Assembly: GCF_023718305.1 (NCBI RefSeq)
Contig: NZ_QEYO01000006.1
Coordinates: 1 to 64,000 of the forward strand
Source: Gramella sp. AN32
Lineage (GTDB): Bacteria > Bacteroidota > Bacteroidia > Flavobacteriales > Flavobacteriaceae
Reading direction: 5' to 3'
DNA: 64,000 nucleotides
Both the position numbers and the translations under genes were made by a program. Under the pieces are notes generated by a model. That model was given only the letters and a program-made list of their open reading frames with translations, had not been told where the DNA came from and searched no databases. Below are positions 26,308 through 35,042 of this stretch, piece after piece. Numbering within the stretch: the stretch's first letter is position 1; each line of letters begins with the position of its first letter.

Positions 26308-27022
26308 GGGTAATTTCAGCAGTTGTTGGCGTTTCCTGCTGAATAGTGGAGAAGAGTGAAGCTTTTACGTTATGCGGATATTGGAACTCCATGATACATT
26401 CTGAATCTACATTTGTTTCAGTAAATTTTGCATCAGCTACAATTTCATCGGGCATTCCTAATAGTTCCAAAGCTAAAAAAATAGGATAAATCCCTATATC
26501 CAATAAACTTCCTCCACCCAGGGATTTGTTGAACAATCGGCTTTCCGGGTCAAACTCTTTAAAAAAACCAAAATCAGCTTCTAAAGATTTAATTTTTCCC
26601 AATTCTCCGGAAGTTATTTTGTGCTTTACAAATTCAAAATGTGGTAAAAACTGTGTCCATAGGGCTTCCATTAAAAAGAGATTTTTCTCCTTTGCAAGCT
26701 TTATCATTTCCTCTACTTCAGCAGCATTGATCCCCATCGGTTTTTCACAAAGCACGGCTTTTCCATTTTGTAGGCATTGGATAGTTTGCCGGTGATGGAA
26801 AACATGGGGGGTTGCAATATAAATAACATCAACATCTGGATCCTGCATCAATTCCTCATAATTCCCATAGGACTTTTCCGCATTAAATTCCGAAGAAAAT
26901 ATTTTAGCTTTTTCTACTTCCCTGCTGGCGACGGCATAGAGTTTTGCTCCTTTTACATCTTTTAACCCGGTGGCAAACTTATGCGCGATTTTTCCCGGTC
27001 CTAATATTCCCCAGTTTATCAT
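26057..27022 (-). CDS. Gfo/Idh/MocA family oxidoreductase
   Basis: 321 residues. N-terminal NAD(P)-binding Rossmann domain INWGILGPGKIAHKFATGL, then the family motif LCEKPMGINAAEVEEMIKLAKEKNL with the catalytic-region EKP, and the C-terminal alpha/beta domain with GGGSLLDIGIYPIFLALELLG. Such enzymes oxidise or reduce sugars, inositols or trans-dihydrodiols; the substrate is unknown. It overlaps the SSS symporter gene by four bases (ATGA) and is last in the operon starting with the PIG-L deacetylase, so a sugar-derivative pathway is likely. Its last 250 bp are duplicated at 18490. Confidence 0.92.
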   Translation of the reverse strand: MINWGILGPGKIAHKFATGLKDVKGAKLYAVASREVEKAKIFSSEFNAEKSYGNYEELMQDPDVDVIYIATPHVFHHRQTIQCLQNGKAVLCEKPMGINAAEVEEMIKLAKEKNLFLMEALWTQFLPHFEFVKHKITSGELGKIKSLEADFGFFKEFDPESRLFNKSLGGGSLLDIGIYPIFLALELLGMPDEIVADAKFTETNVDSECIMEFQYPHNVKASLFSTIQQETPTTAEITLEKGKIHLDSRFHEPTSVKVFTPEDEKNFEFEIPSNGYYFEAKHVTEMLQQGKKESPLMSFEKSLNLISLIDEVKSKIGLSYS

Positions 27023-28725
27023 GTTGTAGTTAGTTTATTATCTGAATTATTATGAAATATCTGGAAGATGAAAGCAATTCCAATTACCAGTCCGCAGCCC
27101 AATAAGTTCAACCATAGATAAGGCATTAAATCTAACTTGAAGACAATGATCACAATCACCTGCGTAATAATCGCGGCGATGAATACGGCATTACTTCGAA
27201 CAGATTTTATAAAAAATGCCAAAAGAAAAATTCCCAGAACATTTCCGTAGAAAATACTTCCAATGATATTCACCAGCTGAATTAAATTATCAAAAAGATC
27301 AGCGAGGCTGGCGAAAATAACTGCGATAATCCCCCACATTAGGGTGAACCATTTAGTCGCCAGTAAATAATGACGCTCAGATCTTTCCCCTTTTACATTT
27401 CGCTTGTATAGATCGATAGTGGTGGTAGAGGCCAGGGAATTTAATTCTGAAGCGGAAGATGACATGGCCGCACTTAAAATCACCGCAAGCAATAAACCTA
27501 TAAAACCGCGGGGTAAATTATTCAGAATAAAATGGATGAAAACGTAGTCTTTATCATTGCTTTCAGCATCTTCACCGGAAGCGTCGATAAACTCGCGGGC
27601 ATGTTTCCTAATTTTCTTTTCTTGCTGGTCCAGTCGCAAATATTCACTTTCAAAATAGGCAATATCTTCCTTGTTCATGGAAGATTTATTTTCAGCATAA
27701 TTAAGACTCAACTGCTGTTTTTCCTCCTGAATGTCTTTATGATCCACAACAAGATCTTCGTACTGGTTGGCATATTCAGAATTCATGACCGTCTCGGTCG
27801 CCGCAGGATTAAAGTTAAGCGGGGAAGTATTGAATTGGTAGAATACAAAGACCATTACTCCAACCAACAGAATAAAGAATTGCAGCGGGACTTTTAACAA
27901 ACCGTTAAAGATCAAGCCTAACTGACTTTCCCTTACCGAACTTCCCGTGAGATAACGCTGTACCTGGCTTTGATCTGTCCCAAAATAGGAGAGGGCCAGA
28001 AAAGTACCGCCAATGAGTCCGCTCCAGATCGTGTATCGATTTTCCAGATCAAAAGAATAATTCAAAATATCCATTTTGCCTGAAGCACCGGCGATTTCCA
28101 GCGCATTTGTAAACGTAACGGCTTCCGGCAAATAGCTTACAATAATAAAAAATGCCACGATCATCCCGGTAAGGATCACGGCCATTTGTTGCCTGTGGGT
28201 CACACTTACCGCTTTGGTTCCCCCGGAAACGGTGTAAATGATCACCAATGCTCCAATAATAATGGTAAGATAAGTTAGGTTCCAACCCAAAACTGCCGAT
28301 AAAACAATAGCTGGAGCAAAAATGGTAATTCCCGCAGAAAGCCCGCGTTGCACAAGAAATAATAAAGCGGTTAAAATTCTTGTTTTTTTATCGAACCGTG
28401 TTTCTAAATATTCGTAGGCGGTGTAAACTTTTAATCGGTGATAAATGGGAATAAAAACAATACAAATGATCACCATTGCTATAGGAAGTCCGAAATAGAA
28501 TTGTACAAATCCCATCCCGTCATGATAAGCCTGCCCCGGCGTAGATAAGAAAGTGATGGCGCTTGCCTGGGTTGCCATAACAGATAATCCTACCGTCCAC
28601 CATCGAGCATCTTTTCCGCCACCAATATAATCGCGTACATTTTTACTTCCCCTGGATTTATACACCCCATACCACACTATAAAAGTAATAGTTCCAATAA
28701 GTACAATCCAGTCTATTAATTGCAT
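27019..28725 (-). CDS. Sodium:solute symporter family transporter
   Basis: 568 residues, a LeuT-fold SSS-family transporter with about 13 membrane segments. Recognisable parts are the N-terminal WIVLIGTITFIVWYGVYKSRGS, the GLSVMATQASAITFLSTPGQAYHDG region typical of the first core repeat, YTVSGGTKAVSVTHRQQ, and the Na-site segment LSAAMSSSASELNSLASTTTIDLYKR. A charged insert (residues about 300-375) faces the cytoplasm or periplasm. Genes around it suggest a sugar or acetamido-sugar as substrate, but this is inferred. It begins one base after the stop of the 36-residue membrane peptide gene. Confidence 0.93.
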   Translation of the reverse strand: MQLIDWIVLIGTITFIVWYGVYKSRGSKNVRDYIGGGKDARWWTVGLSVMATQASAITFLSTPGQAYHDGMGFVQFYFGLPIAMVIICIVFIPIYHRLKVYTAYEYLETRFDKKTRILTALLFLVQRGLSAGITIFAPAIVLSAVLGWNLTYLTIIIGALVIIYTVSGGTKAVSVTHRQQMAVILTGMIVAFFIIVSYLPEAVTFTNALEIAGASGKMDILNYSFDLENRYTIWSGLIGGTFLALSYFGTDQSQVQRYLTGSSVRESQLGLIFNGLLKVPLQFFILLVGVMVFVFYQFNTSPLNFNPAATETVMNSEYANQYEDLVVDHKDIQEEKQQLSLNYAENKSSMNKEDIAYFESEYLRLDQQEKKIRKHAREFIDASGEDAESNDKDYVFIHFILNNLPRGFIGLLLAVILSAAMSSSASELNSLASTTTIDLYKRNVKGERSERHYLLATKWFTLMWGIIAVIFASLADLFDNLIQLVNIIGSIFYGNVLGIFLLAFFIKSVRSNAVFIAAIITQVIVIIVFKLDLMPYLWLNLLGCGLVIGIAFIFQIFHNNSDNKLTTT

Positions 28726-28726
28726 A

Positions 28727-28837
28727 TTAGGTGAAATGGTTCATGATGAAATAAAAGATGATGATATAGAGCAGATTGGCGATGAGCACCACCGTATAAC
28801 TTCTTTTCCAGTAATATTTTTCCTTGTGCTCTTCCAT
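28727..28837 (-). CDS. 36-residue membrane peptide in the symporter operon
   Basis: MEEHKEKYYWKRSYTVVLIA continues with a hydrophobic helix (NLLYIIIFYFIMNHFT). A charged N-terminus followed by one membrane span fits a positive-inside single-pass peptide. Its ATG overlaps the PIG-L deacetylase stop (TAATG at 28839-28835), and one base separates its TAA (28729-28727) from the symporter ATG at 28725, so it is almost certainly translated. Comparable small subunits accompany some sodium:solute symporters, so it may stabilise or modulate the transporter. It is too short for routine gene callers. Confidence 0.8.
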   Translation of the reverse strand: MEEHKEKYYWKRSYTVVLIANLLYIIIFYFIMNHFT

Positions 28838-31326
28838 TATTTTCCTATTGAAAGCATGTTGGCAAAAAGTCTAAAAGCTCCGGGAACTGCTTCAGGAAAC
28901 TGTCTAAAAAAGCTAATTCCCGTATAGATAAAATATCCTTCTCCATAAGGGGCAACTAATAAACTTCCATTCCTTACCGGTTCATCCTTGTCGTGCATAC
29001 TTAAGATAGGTGTAAATTCTTGAGACCATGAATCGGGAAAATATAAGCCTCTTTCCTGCACCCAGCCTTTAAAATCTTTCTGGGTCAATTTATTCGGAAT
29101 ATTTAATATGGGATGTTCAGGAGCGAGAAAAGTAACTTTTGCGTCTTCCTCTGTAACCCTGTCCCTTGATAGGTTTAAACTGAAAGGGGCCAGCTCATTT
29201 GTTACTAATCCCCGGTTGGTATTATACTGAATAATAAGTGTGCCTCCCTGTTTGGTATATTCTAAAAGTATAGATTGTTTATATTGAAGTTCGTCTACAA
29301 CATTATAAGCGCGAATTCCCATCACCACCGCATCAAATTTTTTCAATTGCTGCAGGCTAATGGAGGAAGGTTGAATTTTAGTTACCTTATAACCAATTTG
29401 CTCAAGGCTTTCCGGAACAACGTCACCAGCGCCTTCAATATAACCTATATTTTGTCCTTTTTTAGTAATGTTTAGTTTTACTAAATTTAGTTTAGCCGGG
29501 GTGATCAGGTTTTGATTGGGAATATGATCGTAGTTTATTTCTGAAACTGATGAGGAATATGTTTTCCCATTCACTTCAGCTTCCGCTAAAAGATCAGTTT
29601 GATTTTGATCTTTTGGCGGAGTTACTTTAAATTTTAATGCCATGCTGCCTCCAGCCTGGGCAATCGAAAATTCCTGACTGATAGGTGCTATGTTCCACCC
29701 GGTTTTAGCCTTGAGTTTTAAATTGCCTTTAGTATTTGCCTGATTTGATGTTAAATTGACCAAAATTTCTTTTGCATCCCCATTACTGAATATAAGCAGA
29801 TCTTCATTGAAACTAATAGCCAGGGATGGGACAATGTTAAAGGACTGGTAGGTTTCGCCAAAAACATTATCATTAAATTTATACACGATTAGTTTCTCAA
29901 ATGATATGGGAATTCTGTTAATAGTCACCCTGAAAATTGCATTAGTGGCAGAAGGATTCTCTGGCTGGCCAATCAATTTTTGATCTTTTACGGCATACAT
30001 CCCCGTTGTTCCCGGTTCATTGAGCCAATATGGGTTCGTATAACTAATTTCTTCGGGAATAGGGTAATTTAAATTTTCATTAAAATCCTCATTGAATTTG
30101 AGAGTTTTATTCGGTTTCAAATTTGCGTTTCCGGGCTGGATATTTATTTCATTTAAAATGATATTTTGATCACTTCTATTAATCGCCTCCAGTCTTACCT
30201 GCACATTTTCGCCTGGATTTACGGAAGAACTTTCCGCAGCTGCTTCAAAATAAAGGCCGGCGGCAGCGTAGATAATATCTTTAATCTCCTGAGTCTTAAT
30301 TTCTTTCCAGTGCCCATTCTTCAGCTTCTGAATTTGCTGATAAGCTTTTAATAACTCCGGAATACTTTTCTGAGGATCGCTATAATCATAAGTATCCTGA
30401 ACCGATTTTAGTATTTTTCCAATTTCCTCGCCTCCTTCAATTCGTGACCAGCTCGTATTAATACCCGCAAAAATATCTCCTTCAGCTGAAGGCATTTCGC
30501 CTTTTAGCAATTCCAAATATTCCATTTGCGTTCCACGACTTCCTGAAGAACCAAATCCCTGTGATTTGTGCTTACTTCTACTTAAAGCAGCAATTTCAGG
30601 ATTGGAAAGTCCTTTTTGGGGGAAATAAGTTCCCGTATCGAAACTCAACATTTTAGATTTATCGGCCTTCTCAAATTCTTCATCACCTCCATAAAACCAT
30701 GGAGAGGTATTGAAAAATAACCTTTTTGGCTGGTAGGCATCCACAAATTTTAATTGCTCAGGATAGGCATTTTTATCATTTACCAGATCAAAAGCTTCCA
30801 CACTTAAAATTGCTGAAGAAGTATGATGGCCATGTGTACTGCCAGGAGTTCTGTGATCAAACCTATTTATAATAACATCTGGTTGAAATTTCCTGATCAC
30901 CCAAACCACGTCACTCAAAACTTCGTCTTTATTCCAGATCTCCAGTGTTTCTGAAGGTGTCTTGGAATAACCAAAATCATTCGCCCGGGTAAAAAACTGT
31001 TGCCCTCCATCAATTCTTCTTGCGGCCAGGAGTTCCTGGGTTCTTATCACCCCTAATTTTTCACGAAGTTCAGGGCCAATCAAATTTTGTCCTCCATCGC
31101 CACGGGTTAGCGACAAATAAGCGGCTCGGGCATTTTCTTTATTCGAAAAATAGGAGATAAGCCGGGTGTTTTCATCATCGGGATGTGCCGCGATATAGAG
31201 CACAGAGCCAAGAAAATTCAGTTTTTCAATGTGCTCATATATTTGCGAAGAAGTCCATTTTTCAGGAGCCTGGGCGTTTAGGTTTAATAGACAGAAAAAA
31301 AAGGCTGCAAAAATTAATTTTCGCAT
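28837..31326 (-). CDS. Secreted PIG-L/LmbE family deacetylase with C-terminal extension
   Basis: 829 residues from ATG 31326 (an upstream ATG at 31362 would spoil the signal peptide MRKLIFAAFFFCLLNLNAQA). The PIG-L zinc site is AAHPDDENTRLISYF, followed by YLSLTRGDGGQNLIG and FQPDVIINRFDHRTPGSTHGHHTSSAI. Long beta-rich domains follow (about residues 350-600), and a C-terminal amidotransferase-like region contains FDAVVMGIRAYNV and GTLIIQYNTNRG. Family members hydrolyse N-acetyl groups of glycans. It heads the operon with the small peptide, the symporter and the oxidoreductase, implying extracytoplasmic processing of an acetylated sugar before uptake. Confidence 0.9.
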   Translation of the reverse strand: MRKLIFAAFFFCLLNLNAQAPEKWTSSQIYEHIEKLNFLGSVLYIAAHPDDENTRLISYFSNKENARAAYLSLTRGDGGQNLIGPELREKLGVIRTQELLAARRIDGGQQFFTRANDFGYSKTPSETLEIWNKDEVLSDVVWVIRKFQPDVIINRFDHRTPGSTHGHHTSSAILSVEAFDLVNDKNAYPEQLKFVDAYQPKRLFFNTSPWFYGGDEEFEKADKSKMLSFDTGTYFPQKGLSNPEIAALSRSKHKSQGFGSSGSRGTQMEYLELLKGEMPSAEGDIFAGINTSWSRIEGGEEIGKILKSVQDTYDYSDPQKSIPELLKAYQQIQKLKNGHWKEIKTQEIKDIIYAAAGLYFEAAAESSSVNPGENVQVRLEAINRSDQNIILNEINIQPGNANLKPNKTLKFNEDFNENLNYPIPEEISYTNPYWLNEPGTTGMYAVKDQKLIGQPENPSATNAIFRVTINRIPISFEKLIVYKFNDNVFGETYQSFNIVPSLAISFNEDLLIFSNGDAKEILVNLTSNQANTKGNLKLKAKTGWNIAPISQEFSIAQAGGSMALKFKVTPPKDQNQTDLLAEAEVNGKTYSSSVSEINYDHIPNQNLITPAKLNLVKLNITKKGQNIGYIEGAGDVVPESLEQIGYKVTKIQPSSISLQQLKKFDAVVMGIRAYNVVDELQYKQSILLEYTKQGGTLIIQYNTNRGLVTNELAPFSLNLSRDRVTEEDAKVTFLAPEHPILNIPNKLTQKDFKGWVQERGLYFPDSWSQEFTPILSMHDKDEPVRNGSLLVAPYGEGYFIYTGISFFRQFPEAVPGAFRLFANMLSIGK

Positions 31327-31375
31327 AAGTAGTTGAGGTTTTGATCGTCCGTAAAATTTCATAAAGTAATAAAGT

Positions 31376-31482
31376 GCGTCATTCTGAATTTATTTCAGAA
31401 TCTTCTAAAATTATAAATGTTTATAATAATTGAAATCCTGAAATCGAAGATTCGACGGAGTCAAATACATTCAGGGTGATGC
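31376..31482. repeat. 107-bp inverted-repeat element (MITE/REP-like)
   Basis: It begins GCGTCATTCTGAAT and ends ATTCAGGGTGATGC, which are imperfect inverted copies of each other; inside, CAGAATCTTC and GAAGATTCG add further pairing. This GTCATTCTGAA type of element is widespread between genes in Flavobacteriaceae. It occupies much of the 249-bp gap upstream of the deacetylase gene. Confidence 0.65.
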
Positions 31483-31575
31483 GATAAACATTTTGATAAA
31501 AAACGGATATACATATTGAGTTTTATCAAATATAAAAACTTTAGAAGTCTAGGGGATACTAAATTGGAACTTCTT

Positions 31576-32115
31576 TTACAGGCCGTCTTTATCATCGCTG
31601 GTAAGCTCATCCTTGGTTACCAGGGTAACTGCTTTCTGCAATATCAAATTATTGGGATAAGTCACCAATTCCCCTTCAGGATTTCGTAAGTGCAAATGGA
31701 AAGCTTTCACGTCTTCAATCATGCCTTCAAAAGGAAAATCTTTATCGTGAATACGTATGGTATCGCCAATCTTATAAGGGAACGAAAAAAACAGGATCAC
31801 GCCGGAAGTGATATTGCTTAAAATAGACCAGATGGCAAACAGGGCAACGCCAATTACGGCAAAGGTAGAAGAGAAAACCAGGGCAAGATCTGTTAAGCCT
31901 ACTCCCCAGGCGAAAGCAAGTAAAAATATGGAAATTAAGATGATAAGAATATTGATGTATTTAAACATCAGCCGGGTCCTGTTCAAATTTATCCCCCCCT
32001 TTTCACCAACGCGGTGAGCAGCTTTTTTCAATATAAACTGGATGACAGAAATAAAAATAATAATGATCGCCGTGTAGATGAGCTCGCGCGTATGAATAAG
32101 AAGAAGGTCGTACAT
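31576..32115 (-). CDS. Small MscS-type mechanosensitive channel
   Basis: 179 residues: three membrane segments (ELIYTAIIIIFISVIQFIL; YINILIILISIFLLAFAWGV; LALVFSSTFAVIGVALFAIWSILSNI, the pore-lining TM3) and a short beta domain (FPYKIGDTIRIHDKDFPFEGMIEDVKAFHLHLRNPEGELVTYPNNLILQKAV). This is the minimal MscS core without the long cytoplasmic vestibule. It would act in the inner membrane as a tension-gated valve or ion leak. Its ATG overlaps the stop of the upstream lipoprotein gene by one base. Confidence 0.88.
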   Translation of the reverse strand: MYDLLLIHTRELIYTAIIIIFISVIQFILKKAAHRVGEKGGINLNRTRLMFKYINILIILISIFLLAFAWGVGLTDLALVFSSTFAVIGVALFAIWSILSNITSGVILFFSFPYKIGDTIRIHDKDFPFEGMIEDVKAFHLHLRNPEGELVTYPNNLILQKAVTLVTKDELTSDDKDGL

Positions 32116-32999
32116 TATTTTAATTTCAATTGATCGCGTAAAGATATGTCAATCTTTGCATTTTTGTTCCAGTAATCGATTTTCAACCTGGCTTTTTTTA
32201 CGCCTGTACTGGTCATCATTTTGGCATTTTCTCCAAATCCCGACTCGTAAGATTCTTCCCATTTTTCAATAGTAAACGGAAAATAAGGCCGGTAAAAAAT
32301 TTTCAGTTTTCGTTTAATTTCTGAATATTCTACCTGATAAATATTGAGGGAATCTTCGGAATAATATTCTCCAAATGCATCATAGGCCTGAACAGGGATA
32401 TGCTTTAACCGAAGGAACTCGAAGGCAGGGATCATTTTAAAATCGCCAACCGGAAGACTATCTGCAGCAATACGCAATTTTAACCAGAGATCATTTTCAA
32501 GATGTGCCTTTGGTACCGTAAAATCCTGATCGGCTTCGCCCTCAAAATAGGAGTGGCTGCTAATCTTGTAGTTACTGCGGTTATTGAGCTGCATATAAAC
32601 CTGTCCGCACCACTCCTGAATCGATGTAGAAATCTTAATTGCATTTTCTTCACCATTCAGAGGAAAAAAATCGCTTTGCATAATGCTGTACGGATAAATT
32701 CCTGTAACGAAATTTTTCGTTGCATTGAGCTTTAAAACTGGAATGTTCGAAGCAGAACCTGAATTTGCCTTTACCTGTTCTTCAGCTAAAAAATCTTCGG
32801 TTACAAAGATCATCACCGTTTCACCCTCACGGTTTTCCCCATACCGGCTTTGCTGAAGATCGTATGAAGTTATTTCAGCTTCACCTGAAAACCAATAATC
32901 TTTAAACTCCTCAGTAAGTTTAAAATCCTTGGGAATTTCTTCTGAATCTTTACAGCTAAAAAGCATGAAAATCAAAAAAAAATTGATCCAGATCTTCAT
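32115..32999 (-). CDS. Putative lipoprotein of unknown function
   Basis: 294 residues from ATG 32999 (MKIWINFFLIFMLFSCKDSEE); the longer frame from 33023 adds MIVIFKRK and overlaps maf. The lipobox LFSC with Cys 16 marks it as a lipoprotein. The mature part has a septum-inhibitor-neighbour composition (SGEAEITSYDLQQSRYGENREGE; YYSEDSLNIYQVEYSEIKRKLKIFYRPYFPF) but no recognised domain; it is familiar as a conserved neighbour of maf in Flavobacteriaceae. It is probably attached to the outer membrane facing the periplasm. No activity is proposed. Confidence 0.75.
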   Translation of the reverse strand: MKIWINFFLIFMLFSCKDSEEIPKDFKLTEEFKDYWFSGEAEITSYDLQQSRYGENREGETVMIFVTEDFLAEEQVKANSGSASNIPVLKLNATKNFVTGIYPYSIMQSDFFPLNGEENAIKISTSIQEWCGQVYMQLNNRSNYKISSHSYFEGEADQDFTVPKAHLENDLWLKLRIAADSLPVGDFKMIPAFEFLRLKHIPVQAYDAFGEYYSEDSLNIYQVEYSEIKRKLKIFYRPYFPFTIEKWEESYESGFGENAKMMTSTGVKKARLKIDYWNKNAKIDISLRDQLKLK

Positions 33000-33019
33000 T
33001 TTTCTTTTAAAGATAACAA

Positions 33020-33610
33020 TCAATTTTGTAACAAATCCTTTAAAGTGAAGTAAACAAGATGAGTGGGAAGTCCCACCACGTTATTGTAACTTCCTTCAAT
33101 CTTTTCAATTCCAATCAAACCAATCCATTCCTGGATGGCATAGCCACCCGCCTTATCATAAGGCTCAAAGTTTTTTACATAATATTGAATTTCTTCTTCG
33201 GAAATATTTTTGAAATAAACCTTTGTCGTATGGTTTAAGGTTTTTTGCAAATCTGAAGTTGTAAAAGTCACCGAGGAGATCACATCATGGGATTTCCCGC
33301 TTAGTTTCCTGAGCATGGTACAGGCATCTTCAAAATCTTTCGGTTTTCCCATGGCGAGATTGTCTAAATACACGATGGTGTCACTGGTGATCAGAATTTG
33401 ATTTTGTTTCAGACTATCCTGAAAAGCTTCAGCCTTTAGTTCGGCTAAAAAATCAGTGATCTCTTCCGCTTTTAAGTGATCAGGAAAAATTTCTTCTACG
33501 GGGTTTAAGGTTATAGTAAAAGGGATGTCAAGATCTTTAAAGAATTTTTGTCTTCTTGGGGATCCGGAAGCCAGAATAATTTCGTGATCTTTTAAAATTT
33601 CTTTCAGCAT
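33020..33610 (-). CDS. maf: Maf-family nucleotide pyrophosphatase
   Basis: 196 residues, close to the family norm. Motifs: LASGSPRRQKFFKDLDIPF (nucleotide-binding loop with SxRR), ITSDTIVYLDNLAMGKPKD (metal-binding and catalytic aspartate), YDKAGGYAIQEWIGLIGIEKIEGSYNNVVGLP (C-terminal signature). Maf proteins hydrolyse dTTP, UTP or modified NTPs to monophosphates; specificity is not settled here. It lies one base from the UbiA gene upstream and is part of the DUF2520-kdsC-ubiA-maf operon. Confidence 0.95.
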   Translation of the reverse strand: MLKEILKDHEIILASGSPRRQKFFKDLDIPFTITLNPVEEIFPDHLKAEEITDFLAELKAEAFQDSLKQNQILITSDTIVYLDNLAMGKPKDFEDACTMLRKLSGKSHDVISSVTFTTSDLQKTLNHTTKVYFKNISEEEIQYYVKNFEPYDKAGGYAIQEWIGLIGIEKIEGSYNNVVGLPTHLVYFTLKDLLQN

Positions 33611-33611
33611 A

Positions 33612-34523
33612 TTATAAATGGATAAATTGGAGCAAACCTATAGAAAGCAGGCCAAAGAATAGGACAGATTTGAGTACCAGGCTTAATCTTGAATATTGCT
33701 TTTTCTTTTTTGCCTCCCAAATATTGATTTCAAAATAGAGTAGGGGTGCAAGCAGTAATAAAAGGGCGTAAATCACGGCTCCTGTGGTTTCAAAGAGATA
33801 TGTATAAATGTAATAGACCAAAAAACCAACTGGAATCAATCCCAGGGCGAAAACTACCTTATTGGTTCTTGATTTTCCCAAGACTATGGGGAGTGTTTTG
33901 TAACCGGCATTATAATCACCATCAACGTCTTCCGCATCTTTTACAATCTCCCGGATAAAATTTATCAGAAATGCGAAAAGGGAATAATCGAGCAAAATAC
34001 TGAAGATGACCGATTGTGATTGCTGATTTTCCGGAGTGATTGCCGGGTATAGATCATAAAGCCCAACTCCAACCGGAATTAATCCTACAATAACACTCAC
34101 TAAAATATTCCCCGCCAAAATAGTTTCCTGGAGTTGTGAATTATAGATATACAAAATTGCCGAACCAAAAATAAAAAATGCTGAAAAACCCGGCTGACCG
34201 ATCATATTGGAAAGGTAGAACCCAAGCCCCACGCCAATAATATTCAGCATAATAAAAATAGTGTAAGCTGTTTTCTCCGGGATATGTTGGCGAACAAGGG
34301 TTTTTTCGGGTTTATTATCAAGATCTGCCTGGTAGTCGTAAATATCATTGATTACATAACCTGAAGCGGCAACACACACCACTGCAAGAACCAAGAGCGT
34401 AAATCCTAAAAAATCGAGGCTAACATCCACACCAAACGGATGAAAAAGTCCGTATTTTACCAGGTACATGGTGGTAGCGATAAAGGCCAGGTTGCCAGCA
34501 CGTATTAGTTTTAAATAATGCAT
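33612..34523 (-). CDS. UbiA-family prenyltransferase (geranylgeranylglycerol-phosphate geranylgeranyltransferase-like)
   Basis: 303 residues, eight to nine membrane segments. The two aspartate-rich Mg-diphosphate motifs are present: NDIYDYQADLDNKPEK (first) and KDAEDVDGDYNAGYKTLPI (second). The family attaches prenyl groups to aromatic or glycerol-phosphate acceptors; close Bacteroidota homologues are labelled GGGP geranylgeranyltransferase, though the native acceptor is uncertain. It starts three bases after the kdsC-like gene stop. Confidence 0.9.
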   Translation of the reverse strand: MHYLKLIRAGNLAFIATTMYLVKYGLFHPFGVDVSLDFLGFTLLVLAVVCVAASGYVINDIYDYQADLDNKPEKTLVRQHIPEKTAYTIFIMLNIIGVGLGFYLSNMIGQPGFSAFFIFGSAILYIYNSQLQETILAGNILVSVIVGLIPVGVGLYDLYPAITPENQQSQSVIFSILLDYSLFAFLINFIREIVKDAEDVDGDYNAGYKTLPIVLGKSRTNKVVFALGLIPVGFLVYYIYTYLFETTGAVIYALLLLLAPLLYFEINIWEAKKKKQYSRLSLVLKSVLFFGLLSIGLLQFIHL

Positions 34524-34526
34524 CCT

Positions 34527-35042
34527 TTAGGAATTAACCTCCATCCATTTTCCCTGTACTTTCATTACCTGCTCAATCACATCACGAACACACCCCTGGC
34601 CTCCTTTTTTATGAGAGATGTAAAGGGAAATATCTTTCACTTCTGGAACAGCGTCCTGGGGGCAACAGGGTAGCCCCACCAGTTTCATTGGGTAATAATC
34701 TGGAATATCGTCACCCATATATAAAACCTCTTCAGGAGTTATGTTATAAATATCGAAGAATTCATCCAGTTTCTCCACTTTATCATCAACCCCAAGATAA
34801 ATATCATTTATTCCAAGATCCCTCAATCTTTTGCGCACGCCTTCATTTTTACCACCGCTGATAATGCAAACCGTGTAACCGGCATTTTTGGCCTTTTTCA
34901 TCGCATAACCATCTTTGGTGTTCATCGTTCTTAAAAGTTCGCCATGCGTACTAATTTGGATATTACCATCGGTAAGCACCCCATCTACATCAAAAATAAA
35001 AGTGGATATATTATTTAAATGTTCTTTATAACTCTTTTCCAT
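34527..35042 (-). CDS. kdsC: KdsC-like HAD phosphatase (3-deoxy-manno-octulosonate-8-phosphatase family)
   Basis: 171 residues, a HAD IIIA enzyme without a cap domain. The catalytic motif is FIFDVDGVLTDG (DxDxxxT), with motif II CIISGG, the lysine-bearing GKNEGVRKR region, and motif III GDDIPDYYPM. KdsC-like phosphatases act on Kdo-8-P in the LPS pathway, upstream of KdsB (13940). Its start overlaps the DUF2520 gene by 17 bases. It is called by similarity; other sugar phosphates are possible substrates. Confidence 0.88.
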   Translation of the reverse strand: MEKSYKEHLNNISTFIFDVDGVLTDGNIQISTHGELLRTMNTKDGYAMKKAKNAGYTVCIISGGKNEGVRKRLRDLGINDIYLGVDDKVEKLDEFFDIYNITPEEVLYMGDDIPDYYPMKLVGLPCCPQDAVPEVKDISLYISHKKGGQGCVRDVIEQVMKVQGKWMEVNS

